From: an uncultured Alphaproteobacteria bacterium
GTDB lineage: Bacteria > Pseudomonadota > Alphaproteobacteria > Caulobacterales > Parvularculaceae
Direction of reading: 5' to 3'
NCBI GenBank assembly: GCA_938003575.1
Contig: CALKYG010000106.1
Span: forward strand, 1-7,363
DNA length: 7,363 bases
Below are positions 1 to 7,307 of the stretch, piece by piece. A model generated the notes under the pieces. The model saw only the letters and a program-made list of their open reading frames with translations, ran no database searches and was not told where the DNA came from. A program made the translations under genes and the position numbers. Every line of letters starts with the position of its first letter. Within the stretch, counting starts at the first letter, position 1.

Positions 1-1
1 C

Positions 2-76
2 CGGCGCGATCTCGTTCACCCCGACCTTGCGCCCGTCGCCGCTTTCTTCGCAAAATATTTCGGAGACCGTTTCTGA
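2..76 (+). CDS. C-terminal end of an upstream gene, probably AmgK-like phosphotransferase (partial)
   Basis: An open frame enters from the left edge and gives 24 residues ending in HPDLAPVAAFFAKYFGDRF, then TGA at 74-76. Only the C-terminal tail is visible, with no catalytic motif, so identity rests mainly on context. The next gene is a MurU-type nucleotidyltransferase five bases downstream. In alphaproteobacteria the gene before it is normally an aminoglycoside-phosphotransferase-fold kinase (the AmgK role, phosphorylating MurNAc/GlcNAc at the anomeric position), sometimes fused to TsaE. The 'HP-x-LAPV' tail resembles the end of such kinases as I recall them. The short spacing suggests one transcript with murU. 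The reading frame is well supported; the product name is inference. Confidence 0.55.
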   Translation, partial: RRDLVHPDLAPVAAFFAKYFGDRF

Positions 77-81
77 CCAAT

Positions 82-819
82 ATGCCCGAAACTGCGATGG
101 TGCTCGCCGCCGGACTCGGCACGCGAATGCGCCCTCTGACCAACAACCTGCCCAAGCCGCTTATCAAGGTCGGCGGCAAGCCGCTGATCGACTGGACGCT
201 TGATCGCTTTGAAAGCGCCGGCGTCAGGCGCGCGGTCGTGAATGTTCATTACCGCGCGGACCAGCTTGAAGCGCATCTCAACACCAGGCTTAGGCCCGAG
301 ATCCTGATTTCCGATGAACGCGATCTGCTGCTCGAAACCGGCGGCGGACTGAAGAAAGCGCGTCGCTTGCTCGGCGAGGCGCCGGTTTTCTGCACCAACA
401 CCGACGCAATTCTGGTTGACGCCGACGGCGAGGCCTGCGCGAGGCTGGCCGCGACCTGGCGCGATCGGGAAATGGACGCTCTCCTGCTGCTCACGCCCAC
501 GGAAAATGCAACCGGATATGACGGCGCCGGCGATTTCGAGCTGATCGACGGCAAGCCGCTACGCGGGCCGGGGCGCACTGCGCCATATGTATTCACCGGC
601 CTTCAAATCATCCGGCCCTCGCTGCTGGACGGAGCGCCCGACGGGCCGTTTTCCACACGACTTCTTTGGGACAAGGCGCGCAAGGCGGCGCGAATGTTCG
701 CTATTGTCCACCATGGCCCGTGGATGCATGTCGGCGATCCGGAAGGGCTTGCGCTTGCCGAAACTTTTTTCGACAAACTGGGTGATGCCGAAAAGCGCGC
801 CGCCCGCCTCCCCATTTGA
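82..819 (+). CDS. murU: MurU-type nucleotidyltransferase (N-acetylmuramate 1-phosphate uridylyltransferase)
   Basis: This 245-residue protein has a nucleotidyltransferase Rossmann-like fold. The N-terminal signature MVLAAGLGTRMRPLT (residues 6-20), followed by PKPL (24-27) and GGKPLIDW (31-38), is the nucleotide-binding loop of sugar-1-phosphate nucleotidyltransferases. ETGGGL (85-90) and NTD (106-108, metal-binding Asp D108 by analogy with the family's N-x-D motif) follow, then YVFTGLQIIRP (169-179) and a C-terminal WMHVGDPEGLALAE block (214-227). MurU enzymes join MurNAc-1-phosphate and UTP to give UDP-MurNAc in cytosolic peptidoglycan recycling, bypassing the early Mur steps. ATG 82 is chosen because it puts the glycine-rich loop near the N-terminus as in homologues; a GGAGA at 62-66 lies rather far upstream (15 bases). 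The gene sits between a probable kinase tail and addB, which overlaps its last 35 bases. A GlcNAc-1-P or mannose-1-P substrate cannot be excluded from sequence alone. Confidence 0.88.
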   Translation: MPETAMVLAAGLGTRMRPLTNNLPKPLIKVGGKPLIDWTLDRFESAGVRRAVVNVHYRADQLEAHLNTRLRPEILISDERDLLLETGGGLKKARRLLGEAPVFCTNTDAILVDADGEACARLAATWRDREMDALLLLTPTENATGYDGAGDFELIDGKPLRGPGRTAPYVFTGLQIIRPSLLDGAPDGPFSTRLLWDKARKAARMFAIVHHGPWMHVGDPEGLALAETFFDKLGDAEKRAARLPI

Positions 820-3763
820 CGTACAAGGTCCTCGCCTGTTCTCAATCGATCACGGCAGACCGTTTCTTGACGATCTGGCGGAGGAATTGATCGACGCGCT
901 TGGCGCAGACTTGCCGAGTGCAGAGATTTACTTCCCTACACGACGCGCCGTGCGGGCGGCGGCCGACGCTTTCCTCAGCGCCTATGAAGAGCGAGGCGTC
1001 GGCGCGGCGCTCCTCCCGCGCTTTAAGGCAATCGGCGACATCGAAGAGGAAGAGCTCATCGCATTCACGGGCGATGTGCAAGACGAGTTGAACTTTCCGC
1101 CGGCGGTGTCGTCAACGGAGCGCATGATCATGCTCGCGAGGATAATCTCGGCGCAAAATCGCATTTTCGCGGGCCAGGGCAACTGGCCGGCGGCGATCGC
1201 TGCGGCACGAGAGCTCGGAAGGCTTCTTGATGCTTTTTATACGGACGAAATTGACCCCTCCCGTCTCAGGGAGATTGACGTCGAAGATGCAGCCGAGCAT
1301 TGGGCGAGGTCGCTCGATTTCCTCGAGATTGTCATATCGATCTGGCCCGACTATCTAAGGAGGATCGGCCGGATCGATACGGCTGACCGGCGTGTGAGAT
1401 TGATCTCGGCGACAGCGGAACGGATTGCGGCGGCGGCTCCGCAACGCCCCCTGATTGTCGCCGGCACAACCGCGAGCGCGCCGGCTGTCGCACGGCTCGT
1501 CGATGCGATATCGCGCGCGCCGAAGGGCCTCGCCGTTCTGCCTGGCCTTGACAGGTCGATGGACAAACGCTCCTGGGACGCAATTGACGATGCGCATCCG
1601 CAATCCGGATTGAAGGCGCTGCTTGGACAGTTGAAGCTGGAACCCGAAGCCGTCCGTCCCTGGCGCGGTTCAGGCGGCGAGAATCCGAGACGGGCGCTGC
1701 TGACGCTTGCATTGCGTCCCGCCGCCGCGACCGACGACTGGCTCTCGCTCGTCGGCGTAATGACACGTGAGGACCCGGCGCTTGTTCAGGCGACGCGCGG
1801 CGTGTCTCTCATAGAAGCGGAGAACGAGGAGAGCGAAGCGAGCATTATCGCAGCGATTCTTCGCATCGCGGTCGAAGAGCCCGGAAAGACGGCCATTCTG
1901 GTGACGCCGGACCGCCATCTGTCGCGTCGCGTCGCGCTGAAAATGAGGCGCTGGCGCATCTCGGTCGATGACAGCGCGGGCGTTCCATTCAGCAATACGC
2001 CCCGGGGGACCTTCTTGCGCCTTGTCGGGCGGTTCCTCGAAAATCCTTCGGATCCTGTCTTGTTCCTCGCACTGTTGCGCCACCCGCTTGCATCATTCGG
2101 ACTTGATCCGGACGCAAGAATCAGAGCGGTCGACGCGATCGATCACGCCTTGCGCGGAGAAAGACTGGCGAAAGGACTTCAACATTTCCGGGAGGCTTTC
2201 GCGAAGCGCGCGCCGCAATTATCGGATGCGCTCGCCGTAATCGACAGGTCGTGCGCCGCAGCGACCGTGTTCCAATCGAAGCCTGACGCGGCGTTCATTG
2301 CCCTTCTCGACGCCCACATCGACGCAGCCGAACGCATCGCCGGCGGCGAAATTCTATGGTCAGGCGATGACGGCGAGGCTGGCGCAGCGCTTCTCGCCGA
2401 ATTGAGGGATGCGGCCGCCTTCGTCGAGGAATTCGCAGACCGCCGCTATATGGACCTGTTCGAGGCGATGATCGCCGCTGTCGCGGTTCGGAACAAGGGC
2501 GCCGCACACCCACGGATTTCGATCCTGGGGCCGCTTGAGGCGCGCATGCAGAGCGCAGATCTGATCATTCTCGGCGGAATGAATGAGGGCGAGTGGCCGG
2601 CGGATGCGGCGCGCGATCCGTTTCTGTCTCGGAAAATGCGAAAGGATCTGGGGCTTCCCTCTCCGGAAAGGCGCCTCGGTCTTTCAGCGCATGATTTTGC
2701 AAGCCTTGCGGCGCACCGGGAAATCGTCCTGACGCGCTCGAAACGCGCGGACGGCAAGCCGGCGAATCCGTCACGATGGATCGTCCGTTTAAAGAACATT
2801 TTAATAGGCGCCGGCGCGCTCGATGCTGTGGACAGGTCGGAAATGTGGCGAGCAACGATCGAAAAGCTGCATGAGCCAGAGCGCGTAAAGCCGCAGGGAA
2901 GGCCGAATCCGAAAGCGGGGCCCGGTCGAAGGCCTCGCGAAGTTTCGGTGACGCGCGTTGGAAAATGGCTGCGCGATCCCTACGCGATTTACGCGACCTA
3001 TCTGCTCGGCCTGCGAAAAGTTGAAGATCCCGGCGGCGCCTTTACTTCCCGTGAAATGGGAATGCTGATGCATAAAGTCTTTGAAATGGCGGCGCAGGCC
3101 GGGGCTTCGCCTACCGCGGCGTCGCTGCAGGCGATATTCGATGAGCAGGCGGCGGGATTTGGGCTCAGCGACGCCGATCGCCGATTTTGGTCCGCCGCCG
3201 TCAGGGATTCGTTCGCCTGGTTTGTCGATTTCGAAGCGTCGCGCCGCGCCGAGGGAAGGGCCGGCGTTCTCGAAGGCGAAGGGCGCTGGACGGTTCCCGG
3301 CATTGATCCGCCATTCACGCTGACGGCGCGCGCTGACCGCATTGATATCCTGAATGACGGCCGCGCCGCCATCTTCGATTACAAGCTGGGCGCCATACCC
3401 ACAGAGAACCAGATTCGGCGCTTCACGCCGCAATTGCCGCTGACCGGCGCCCTGGTCGAGGCTGGCGGATTTCAATCAATCGGCGCGCGGGAGGTCGCAT
3501 CCTACGCCTATTGCCGGCTCTTCAACCGCAAGGACCGGGAATCGGACAACACGCTGTCGAGGTCAGGCGCAGACACAAAGGCGGCGATCGAGGAGGCGAT
3601 TGAAGGCCTTAAGTCATTTGTACGCCGCTATGATGATCCAGAAATGACCTATCATTCTCAGCCGCGCCCGGAATTCGTCGATGATTATGGCGATTTCGAC
3701 CAGCTCGCACGGCGGCGAGAATGGGGCGCCGCCGACGACGGCGCCGATGGAGGCGGCGAGTGA
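785..3763 (+). CDS. addB: AddB, nuclease subunit of the AddAB double-strand-break repair helicase-nuclease (alphaproteobacterial type)
   Basis: This 992-residue protein partners AddA in resecting DNA double-strand breaks for RecA. The N-terminus (about 18-57) has FSIDHGRPFLDDLAEEL and FPTRRAVR where active helicases carry Walker A; no GxGKT is present, so it is unlikely to hydrolyse ATP. The degenerate helicase fold continues through LVTPDRHLSRRVA (372-384), LLRHPLA (430-436) and GGMNEGEWP (597-605). The C-terminal RecB-type PD-(D/E)XK nuclease has DPYAIYA (731-737), H763, ADRID (D851/D854), DYK (865-867) and QLPL (883-886), so the nuclease looks intact. In characterised AddAB the AddB nuclease cuts the 5'-ended strand. 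Only two cysteines occur in the whole protein, too few for the four-Cys iron-sulfur cluster of Bacillus AddB. ATG 785 is the only good start near the conserved N-terminus; GTG 782 is adjacent, and none follows the murU stop. The stop overlaps the addA start. Length fits the family. Confidence 0.96.
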   Translation: MPKSAPPASPFDVQGPRLFSIDHGRPFLDDLAEELIDALGADLPSAEIYFPTRRAVRAAADAFLSAYEERGVGAALLPRFKAIGDIEEEELIAFTGDVQDELNFPPAVSSTERMIMLARIISAQNRIFAGQGNWPAAIAAARELGRLLDAFYTDEIDPSRLREIDVEDAAEHWARSLDFLEIVISIWPDYLRRIGRIDTADRRVRLISATAERIAAAAPQRPLIVAGTTASAPAVARLVDAISRAPKGLAVLPGLDRSMDKRSWDAIDDAHPQSGLKALLGQLKLEPEAVRPWRGSGGENPRRALLTLALRPAAATDDWLSLVGVMTREDPALVQATRGVSLIEAENEESEASIIAAILRIAVEEPGKTAILVTPDRHLSRRVALKMRRWRISVDDSAGVPFSNTPRGTFLRLVGRFLENPSDPVLFLALLRHPLASFGLDPDARIRAVDAIDHALRGERLAKGLQHFREAFAKRAPQLSDALAVIDRSCAAATVFQSKPDAAFIALLDAHIDAAERIAGGEILWSGDDGEAGAALLAELRDAAAFVEEFADRRYMDLFEAMIAAVAVRNKGAAHPRISILGPLEARMQSADLIILGGMNEGEWPADAARDPFLSRKMRKDLGLPSPERRLGLSAHDFASLAAHREIVLTRSKRADGKPANPSRWIVRLKNILIGAGALDAVDRSEMWRATIEKLHEPERVKPQGRPNPKAGPGRRPREVSVTRVGKWLRDPYAIYATYLLGLRKVEDPGGAFTSREMGMLMHKVFEMAAQAGASPTAASLQAIFDEQAAGFGLSDADRRFWSAAVRDSFAWFVDFEASRRAEGRAGVLEGEGRWTVPGIDPPFTLTARADRIDILNDGRAAIFDYKLGAIPTENQIRRFTPQLPLTGALVEAGGFQSIGAREVASYAYCRLFNRKDRESDNTLSRSGADTKAAIEEAIEGLKSFVRRYDDPEMTYHSQPRPEFVDDYGDFDQLARRREWGAADDGADGGGE
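3749..3753 (+). promoter_or_regulatory. Ribosome binding site that fixes the addA start
   Basis: GGAGG lies inside the last codons of addB, six bases before GTG 3760. This is ideal Shine-Dalgarno spacing. It selects the GTG over the in-frame ATG at 3721, which would add 13 mostly arginine residues and has no comparable site before it. Confidence 0.8.
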
Positions 3764-6700
3764 GCGCAGAAGCCTTGATCGCCGAGACGACGGCCGGCCA
3801 GCGTATCGCCGCAGACCCGTCGCTGTCGGCGTTCGTGTCAGCCAACGCAGGTTCAGGAAAGACAAGGGTCTTAACCAACCGCGTGGCGCGGCTGCTTCTC
3901 AGGGAGGTCGACCCTTCGACGATCCTCTGTATCACCTTCACAAAAGCCGCAGCGGCTGAAATGTCCGGTCGTCTTTTCAAGTTGCTCGGCGAATGGGCGC
4001 TGGCGGACGATGCGAAACTGCAACGGGAGCTTTCTGATCTGGACGGCGATGCGCGTGTGCGAAGCGCCGACGAGCTTGCGCGCGCGCGCCGTCTGTTTGC
4101 GCGGGCGCTTGAAACGCCTGGCGGTCTTAAAATACAGACGATTCATTCGTTCTGCGAGAGCGTCCTCAAGCGCTTCCCGCTGGAAGCCGGGGTCCCGCCC
4201 GGCTTCGGCGTTATCGAAGACGTAGAATCCGCCAAGATAAAACAAGACGCCGTAAGTCGCGTCGCGTCCGGCGCCGACGGTGAGACTGCGGCCGCCTTCG
4301 ACCGCCTCCTCAGCCGCATGAACGGAGCTGATCTGCGCGACCTTCTTGCAGATGCGATCGGCAAGAAGCGCTTGTTCGCAAGAGCCTTTGACGGCGGCTG
4401 GGCCGCGCTCGGCGACGAAGTCGCTGCGGCGATGGGCATTGAGTGCGGTGAGACGAGCGAGACCCTTTCTGAGAAGCTCTTTGGATCCCTTTCGCGCGAG
4501 CAGCTTGAAGTCGCGCATGCCGCGCTCGACGCAAGCGGCGGCAATCCGCAAAAACTCTGCGCGGCTCCCATACGGAATTACCTTCTGGCGGCCTCAACCC
4601 GCGATCGTCTGGCGGCGCTTTCCAAACTGTTCTTAGACAGCAAGGGAGATCCGCGAGCCAAGTTCGGAACCAAAGCGACTCAGGAAATCGACCCCGCGAT
4701 TGAGCCTTTCCTGAAGACTGCGCAACAACAATACCTATCCGGCGTCGACCGGATTCATGCGGCGGACGCCGTAGAGGACACGCGCGCATTCCTTACGCTG
4801 ATGGAACGCTGTTTTCTCGAATATGATGCGTTGAAGGCTGCTCGCGCCGCGCTCGATTTCGACGATCTCATCTCAATGACGCGCGCGCTCCTTTTTTCGA
4901 ACGGCGGCGCGCAGTGGGTTCTCTACAAGCTTGACATGGGGCTTGCGCACATTCTCCTCGACGAAGCGCAAGACACGGGCCGCGACGCCTGGTCGGTGAT
5001 TGAAGCGCCGCTCGACGAGTTCTATTCCGGCGATGGCGCAAGGGCGGGCGCACGCACCTTCTTCGCCGTCGGCGACCAGAAGCAGTCAATCTATTCGTTT
5101 CAAGGGGCTGACGCTGCGCTTTTCGCTGAAAAGGAGATCGAACTAGGGAAGAAGATCCAGGCGGCGCAGGCTTATGAAAATGTCGAACTTAAAGCTTCAT
5201 TCCGAACGACGGCGCCGGTGCTGAGATTTGTAGACGCGCTTTTCAAACGAGACGACGTCATCGAAGGCGTCAGCGTCAGGAAGCCCCTGACACACTTTTG
5301 CACGCGAACGGGCGAGGCTGGATTCGTCGAACTCTGGCCGCTTGTGAAGCGATCGAAATCCGAAACGCCAAAACCATGGGATGCGCCGCTTAACGCGGTT
5401 TCGGCCGAAAGCCCGGCGAGAAAGCTTGCGACGGAGATTTCCGGTCTCATCGCGGGGTGGCTTGAAAACGGGGAAACCCTCGAGTCTCAAGGGCGAAAGG
5501 TCGAGCCGGGCGATATCATGATTCTCGTCCAGAGCCGGGGCGGACGATCGAAGAACGCCTTGTTCTCTGAAATTATCCGCGAACTCGGCAAGGCGGGCGT
5601 TCCGGTCGCCGGCGCGGACAAGATCAAGCTGATGGAGGATCAAGGCGTCCTGGATCTGGTTTCCTACGCGCGCGCCGTCCTGTTTAGCGGCGATGATCTT
5701 TCCCTCGCCGAGACGTTGAGGAGCCCGTTTTTCGATGTCGATGAAGACAGCCTTTACGAGCTTGCCGCGAACCGCGCGCACCCGTGTCTGTGGCGCGCGC
5801 TTGAGGAGCGGCGTGAGGAACGGGAAAATTGGGGGCGCGCATATGATGAAATCGTCCGTGCCCGCACCATTGCGCTGAACGAAGGGGCCGTTGCCTTTTT
5901 CACCTTTATTCTCGAGAACGGCGCACAGTCCGGCTGGCGTCGCCTTGCGGAACGCCTCGGCTCCCCGAGCCGCGAACCGATCGAGGAATTGATCCGGCAG
6001 GCGCATGAATTCGAAGCGCGTCATCCACGGTCGTTGCGGCTCTTTCTCGATGCGGTCGTCAAGTCCGGCGTCGAGGTTTCCAGGGAATCGTCGGAAGCGG
6101 GAAAAATGGTGCGCGTCATGACGGCGCACAAGGCGAAAGGTCTAGAGGCGAATATTGTTTTTCTGATTGACGCGCACAGGCTTCCGCTGCTGAGCAGCAG
6201 CCGGCCCCTTCTGGCGATTCCGGGCGCGCATGGCGGCGACCTGCCGGTTGTCGCACTCGGTGAGGCGCGGGGTAACTCTGTTCTCTCTGCAGCGGCCGAC
6301 TTCACAGAAAAACTCACCTACGACGAATATCGCCGCCTGCTTTATGTCGCTGCAACGCGCGCGCGCGACCGTCTGTACATTTGCGGATGCGAGCGCGGCA
6401 ATTCCGATCCGCACAACCAACCGCCTGCAAGAAAAAGCTGGCATGCGCTTTCCGAGGATGCTTTTGACGCATTGGACGGCGTCATTGATGCGGGTGCGAG
6501 ATTCGAAGGCCGCGCGCGACGATTCGCGATTGCTCAATCAGTTGCGATCAAGACCGAAAATGCGGGGGCCGTCCGCCAAATGGTCGTCGCGCCCGACGAA
6601 TGTCTTTTCCAGGCGGCTCCGGCGGAAACACGGCGCCGCCGGCTGTCCCCGTCCCAATTGCTGTCAGACGACGCGGCGGACCCGGCCTATTCGCCGATGC

Positions 6701-7227
6701 GCGGCTCCGGACCATTCCTCCGTGGGCGAATATTGCATCGGCTTCTTGAACTTCTGCCGGATGTTGCGCCGCACGAACGCCGCGCGGCGGCTGACAGGCT
6801 GCTTGCTCACCATTCAGACGCAGTCGGCGCTCGCGACCTGGCCGCCTTGCGTGAGGAGGCGATTTGCGTACTGGAGCACCCCCAGTTTTCAGAGCTGTTT
6901 GCGCCGGGCAGCCTTTGCGAAGTCGCGATCGGCGGGCGTCCCCGCGGGGGGCGCGCAGATCTCTCGCTTTCGGGCCAGATCGACCGGCTGGCCTTTTGCG
7001 GGGATCGCATTCTTGTCGTCGACTATAAAACGAACCGTCCGCCGCCGAATACGGTGGACGATGTTCCGCCTTCCTATATTGCGCAAATGGCGGCCTATCG
7101 CGCTTTGCTTCAGGAAATCTATCCGGACCGTAAGATTGAAACTGCTCTGCTGTGGACCTTCGAGGCGCGGCTGATGCCGATCCCGGATGACGTCCTCGAT
7201 CGAGCACATGCGCTGACGCTTGCGTGA
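3760..7227 (+). CDS. addA: AddA, helicase-nuclease subunit of AddAB (alphaproteobacterial type)
   Basis: This 1155-residue UvrD/RecB-like SF1A helicase has a C-terminal nuclease. Motifs in order: Q-motif Gln Q14; Walker A ANAGSGKT (28-35, K34); motif Ia ITFTKAAAAEM (58-68); TIHSFC (127-132); LDFDDL (365-370); Walker B LLDEAQDT (399-406, D401/E402); motif III VGDQKQSIYSFQGAD (437-451); motif IV SFRT (480-483); motif V TAHKAKGLE (788-796); motif VI YRRLLYVAATRARDRL (857-872). The nuclease shows RGRILHRLLE (H993), GQIDRL (D1075), DYKT (D1088, K1090) and QMAAY (Q1109, Y1113), a complete RecB-family set. AddA is thus the only evident motor of the complex, moving 3'-5', and by analogy with characterised AddAB its nuclease cuts the 3'-ended strand. 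The GTG start overlaps the addB stop as GTGA and follows GGAGG at 3749-3753, indicating translational coupling and matched subunit output. No frameshift or missing motif is seen. Confidence 0.97.
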   Translation: MSAEALIAETTAGQRIAADPSLSAFVSANAGSGKTRVLTNRVARLLLREVDPSTILCITFTKAAAAEMSGRLFKLLGEWALADDAKLQRELSDLDGDARVRSADELARARRLFARALETPGGLKIQTIHSFCESVLKRFPLEAGVPPGFGVIEDVESAKIKQDAVSRVASGADGETAAAFDRLLSRMNGADLRDLLADAIGKKRLFARAFDGGWAALGDEVAAAMGIECGETSETLSEKLFGSLSREQLEVAHAALDASGGNPQKLCAAPIRNYLLAASTRDRLAALSKLFLDSKGDPRAKFGTKATQEIDPAIEPFLKTAQQQYLSGVDRIHAADAVEDTRAFLTLMERCFLEYDALKAARAALDFDDLISMTRALLFSNGGAQWVLYKLDMGLAHILLDEAQDTGRDAWSVIEAPLDEFYSGDGARAGARTFFAVGDQKQSIYSFQGADAALFAEKEIELGKKIQAAQAYENVELKASFRTTAPVLRFVDALFKRDDVIEGVSVRKPLTHFCTRTGEAGFVELWPLVKRSKSETPKPWDAPLNAVSAESPARKLATEISGLIAGWLENGETLESQGRKVEPGDIMILVQSRGGRSKNALFSEIIRELGKAGVPVAGADKIKLMEDQGVLDLVSYARAVLFSGDDLSLAETLRSPFFDVDEDSLYELAANRAHPCLWRALEERREERENWGRAYDEIVRARTIALNEGAVAFFTFILENGAQSGWRRLAERLGSPSREPIEELIRQAHEFEARHPRSLRLFLDAVVKSGVEVSRESSEAGKMVRVMTAHKAKGLEANIVFLIDAHRLPLLSSSRPLLAIPGAHGGDLPVVALGEARGNSVLSAAADFTEKLTYDEYRRLLYVAATRARDRLYICGCERGNSDPHNQPPARKSWHALSEDAFDALDGVIDAGARFEGRARRFAIAQSVAIKTENAGAVRQMVVAPDECLFQAAPAETRRRRLSPSQLLSDDAADPAYSPMRGSGPFLRGRILHRLLELLPDVAPHERRAAADRLLAHHSDAVGARDLAALREEAICVLEHPQFSELFAPGSLCEVAIGGRPRGGRADLSLSGQIDRLAFCGDRILVVDYKTNRPPPNTVDDVPPSYIAQMAAYRALLQEIYPDRKIETALLWTFEARLMPIPDDVLDRAHALTLA

Positions 7228-7233
7228 AGACCG

Positions 7234-7261
7234 GTTGATCTTCGCTTCGGCCGCCCTATCT
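7234..7261 (+). promoter_or_regulatory. Candidate trxA promoter
   Basis: In the addA-trxA gap GTTGAT (7234-7239) and CTATCT (7256-7261) are separated by 16 bases. They match the alphaproteobacterial housekeeping pattern CTTGAC-N17-CTATAT at four and five of six positions. Transcription would begin near 7268-7270, leaving a leader of about 40 bases before the trxA ATG. It is a short match judged by eye, so only moderately likely; trxA may also be reached by read-through from addA. Confidence 0.4.
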
Positions 7262-7296
7262 TTGCCGCTCAGTCAATTCGGCCGCGGCGCGGCCGC
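7246..7296 (+). repeat. Short direct repeats TTCGGCCGC / CGGCCGC upstream of trxA
   Basis: TTCGGCCGC occurs at 7246-7254 and again at 7277-7285, 31 bases apart start to start (about three helical turns). Its core CGGCCGC occurs a third time at 7290-7296. The first copy lies within the candidate promoter spacer; the other two lie in the leader. The CGGCCG core is itself palindromic. In G+C-rich DNA such words can recur by chance, so regulatory meaning is only a suggestion. Confidence 0.35.
7279..7295 (+). other. GC-rich hairpin in the trxA leader
   Basis: CGGCCGC (7279-7285) can pair perfectly with GCGGCCG (7289-7295) around a three-base loop, giving a seven-pair all-GC stem. It ends one base before the trxA Shine-Dalgarno. 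Four T residues follow only at 7304-7307, eight bases past the stem, so it is a poor intrinsic terminator. It could stabilise the trxA mRNA 5' end, affect its translation, or mark the 3' end of the addA message. Confidence 0.4.
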
Positions 7297-7301
7297 AGGG
7301 A
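7297..7301 (+). promoter_or_regulatory. Ribosome binding site of trxA
   Basis: AGGGA lies six bases before ATG 7308 and immediately after the leader hairpin. It supports the chosen trxA start. Confidence 0.6.
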
Positions 7302-7307
7302 ACTTTT

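Noticed and set aside
587..784. 66 extra residues before AddB Met785
   Set aside because: This is the out-of-frame reading of murU; it does not resemble any AddB N-terminus, and the murU frame carries the conserved protein.
2801..3475. 224-codon open frame on the minus strand
   Set aside because: It is antisense to the conserved AddB nuclease domain, with no motif or upstream ribosome binding site that I could see.
3721..3759. Arginine-rich N-terminal extension of AddA from ATG 3721 (M-G followed by a run of Arg)
   Set aside because: It is the shifted reading of addB's Ala/Asp/Gly-rich tail. No ribosome binding site serves it, while GTG 3760 has an excellent one and gives the usual AddA N-terminus.
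5197..6129. 310-codon open frame on the minus strand
   Set aside because: It lies wholly antisense to AddA helicase motifs IV-V, shows no recognisable domain, and long antisense frames are common in G+C-rich codon-biased genes.
6355..6368. CG-alternating run within addA
   Set aside because: It encodes part of the conserved motif VI (ATRARD) and simply reflects Arg/Ala codons in G+C-rich DNA.
6230..7174. 314-codon open frame in another + frame inside addA
   Set aside because: It overlaps the AddA motif VI and nuclease region, which are clearly coding in their own frame; its Arg/Ser/Cys-rich composition is typical of an off-frame shadow.
7226..7243. GAAGA / TCTTC inverted repeat just after the addA stop as a terminator
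   Set aside because: The stem is only five pairs with an eight-base loop and is followed by no T tract, so it is too weak to call.
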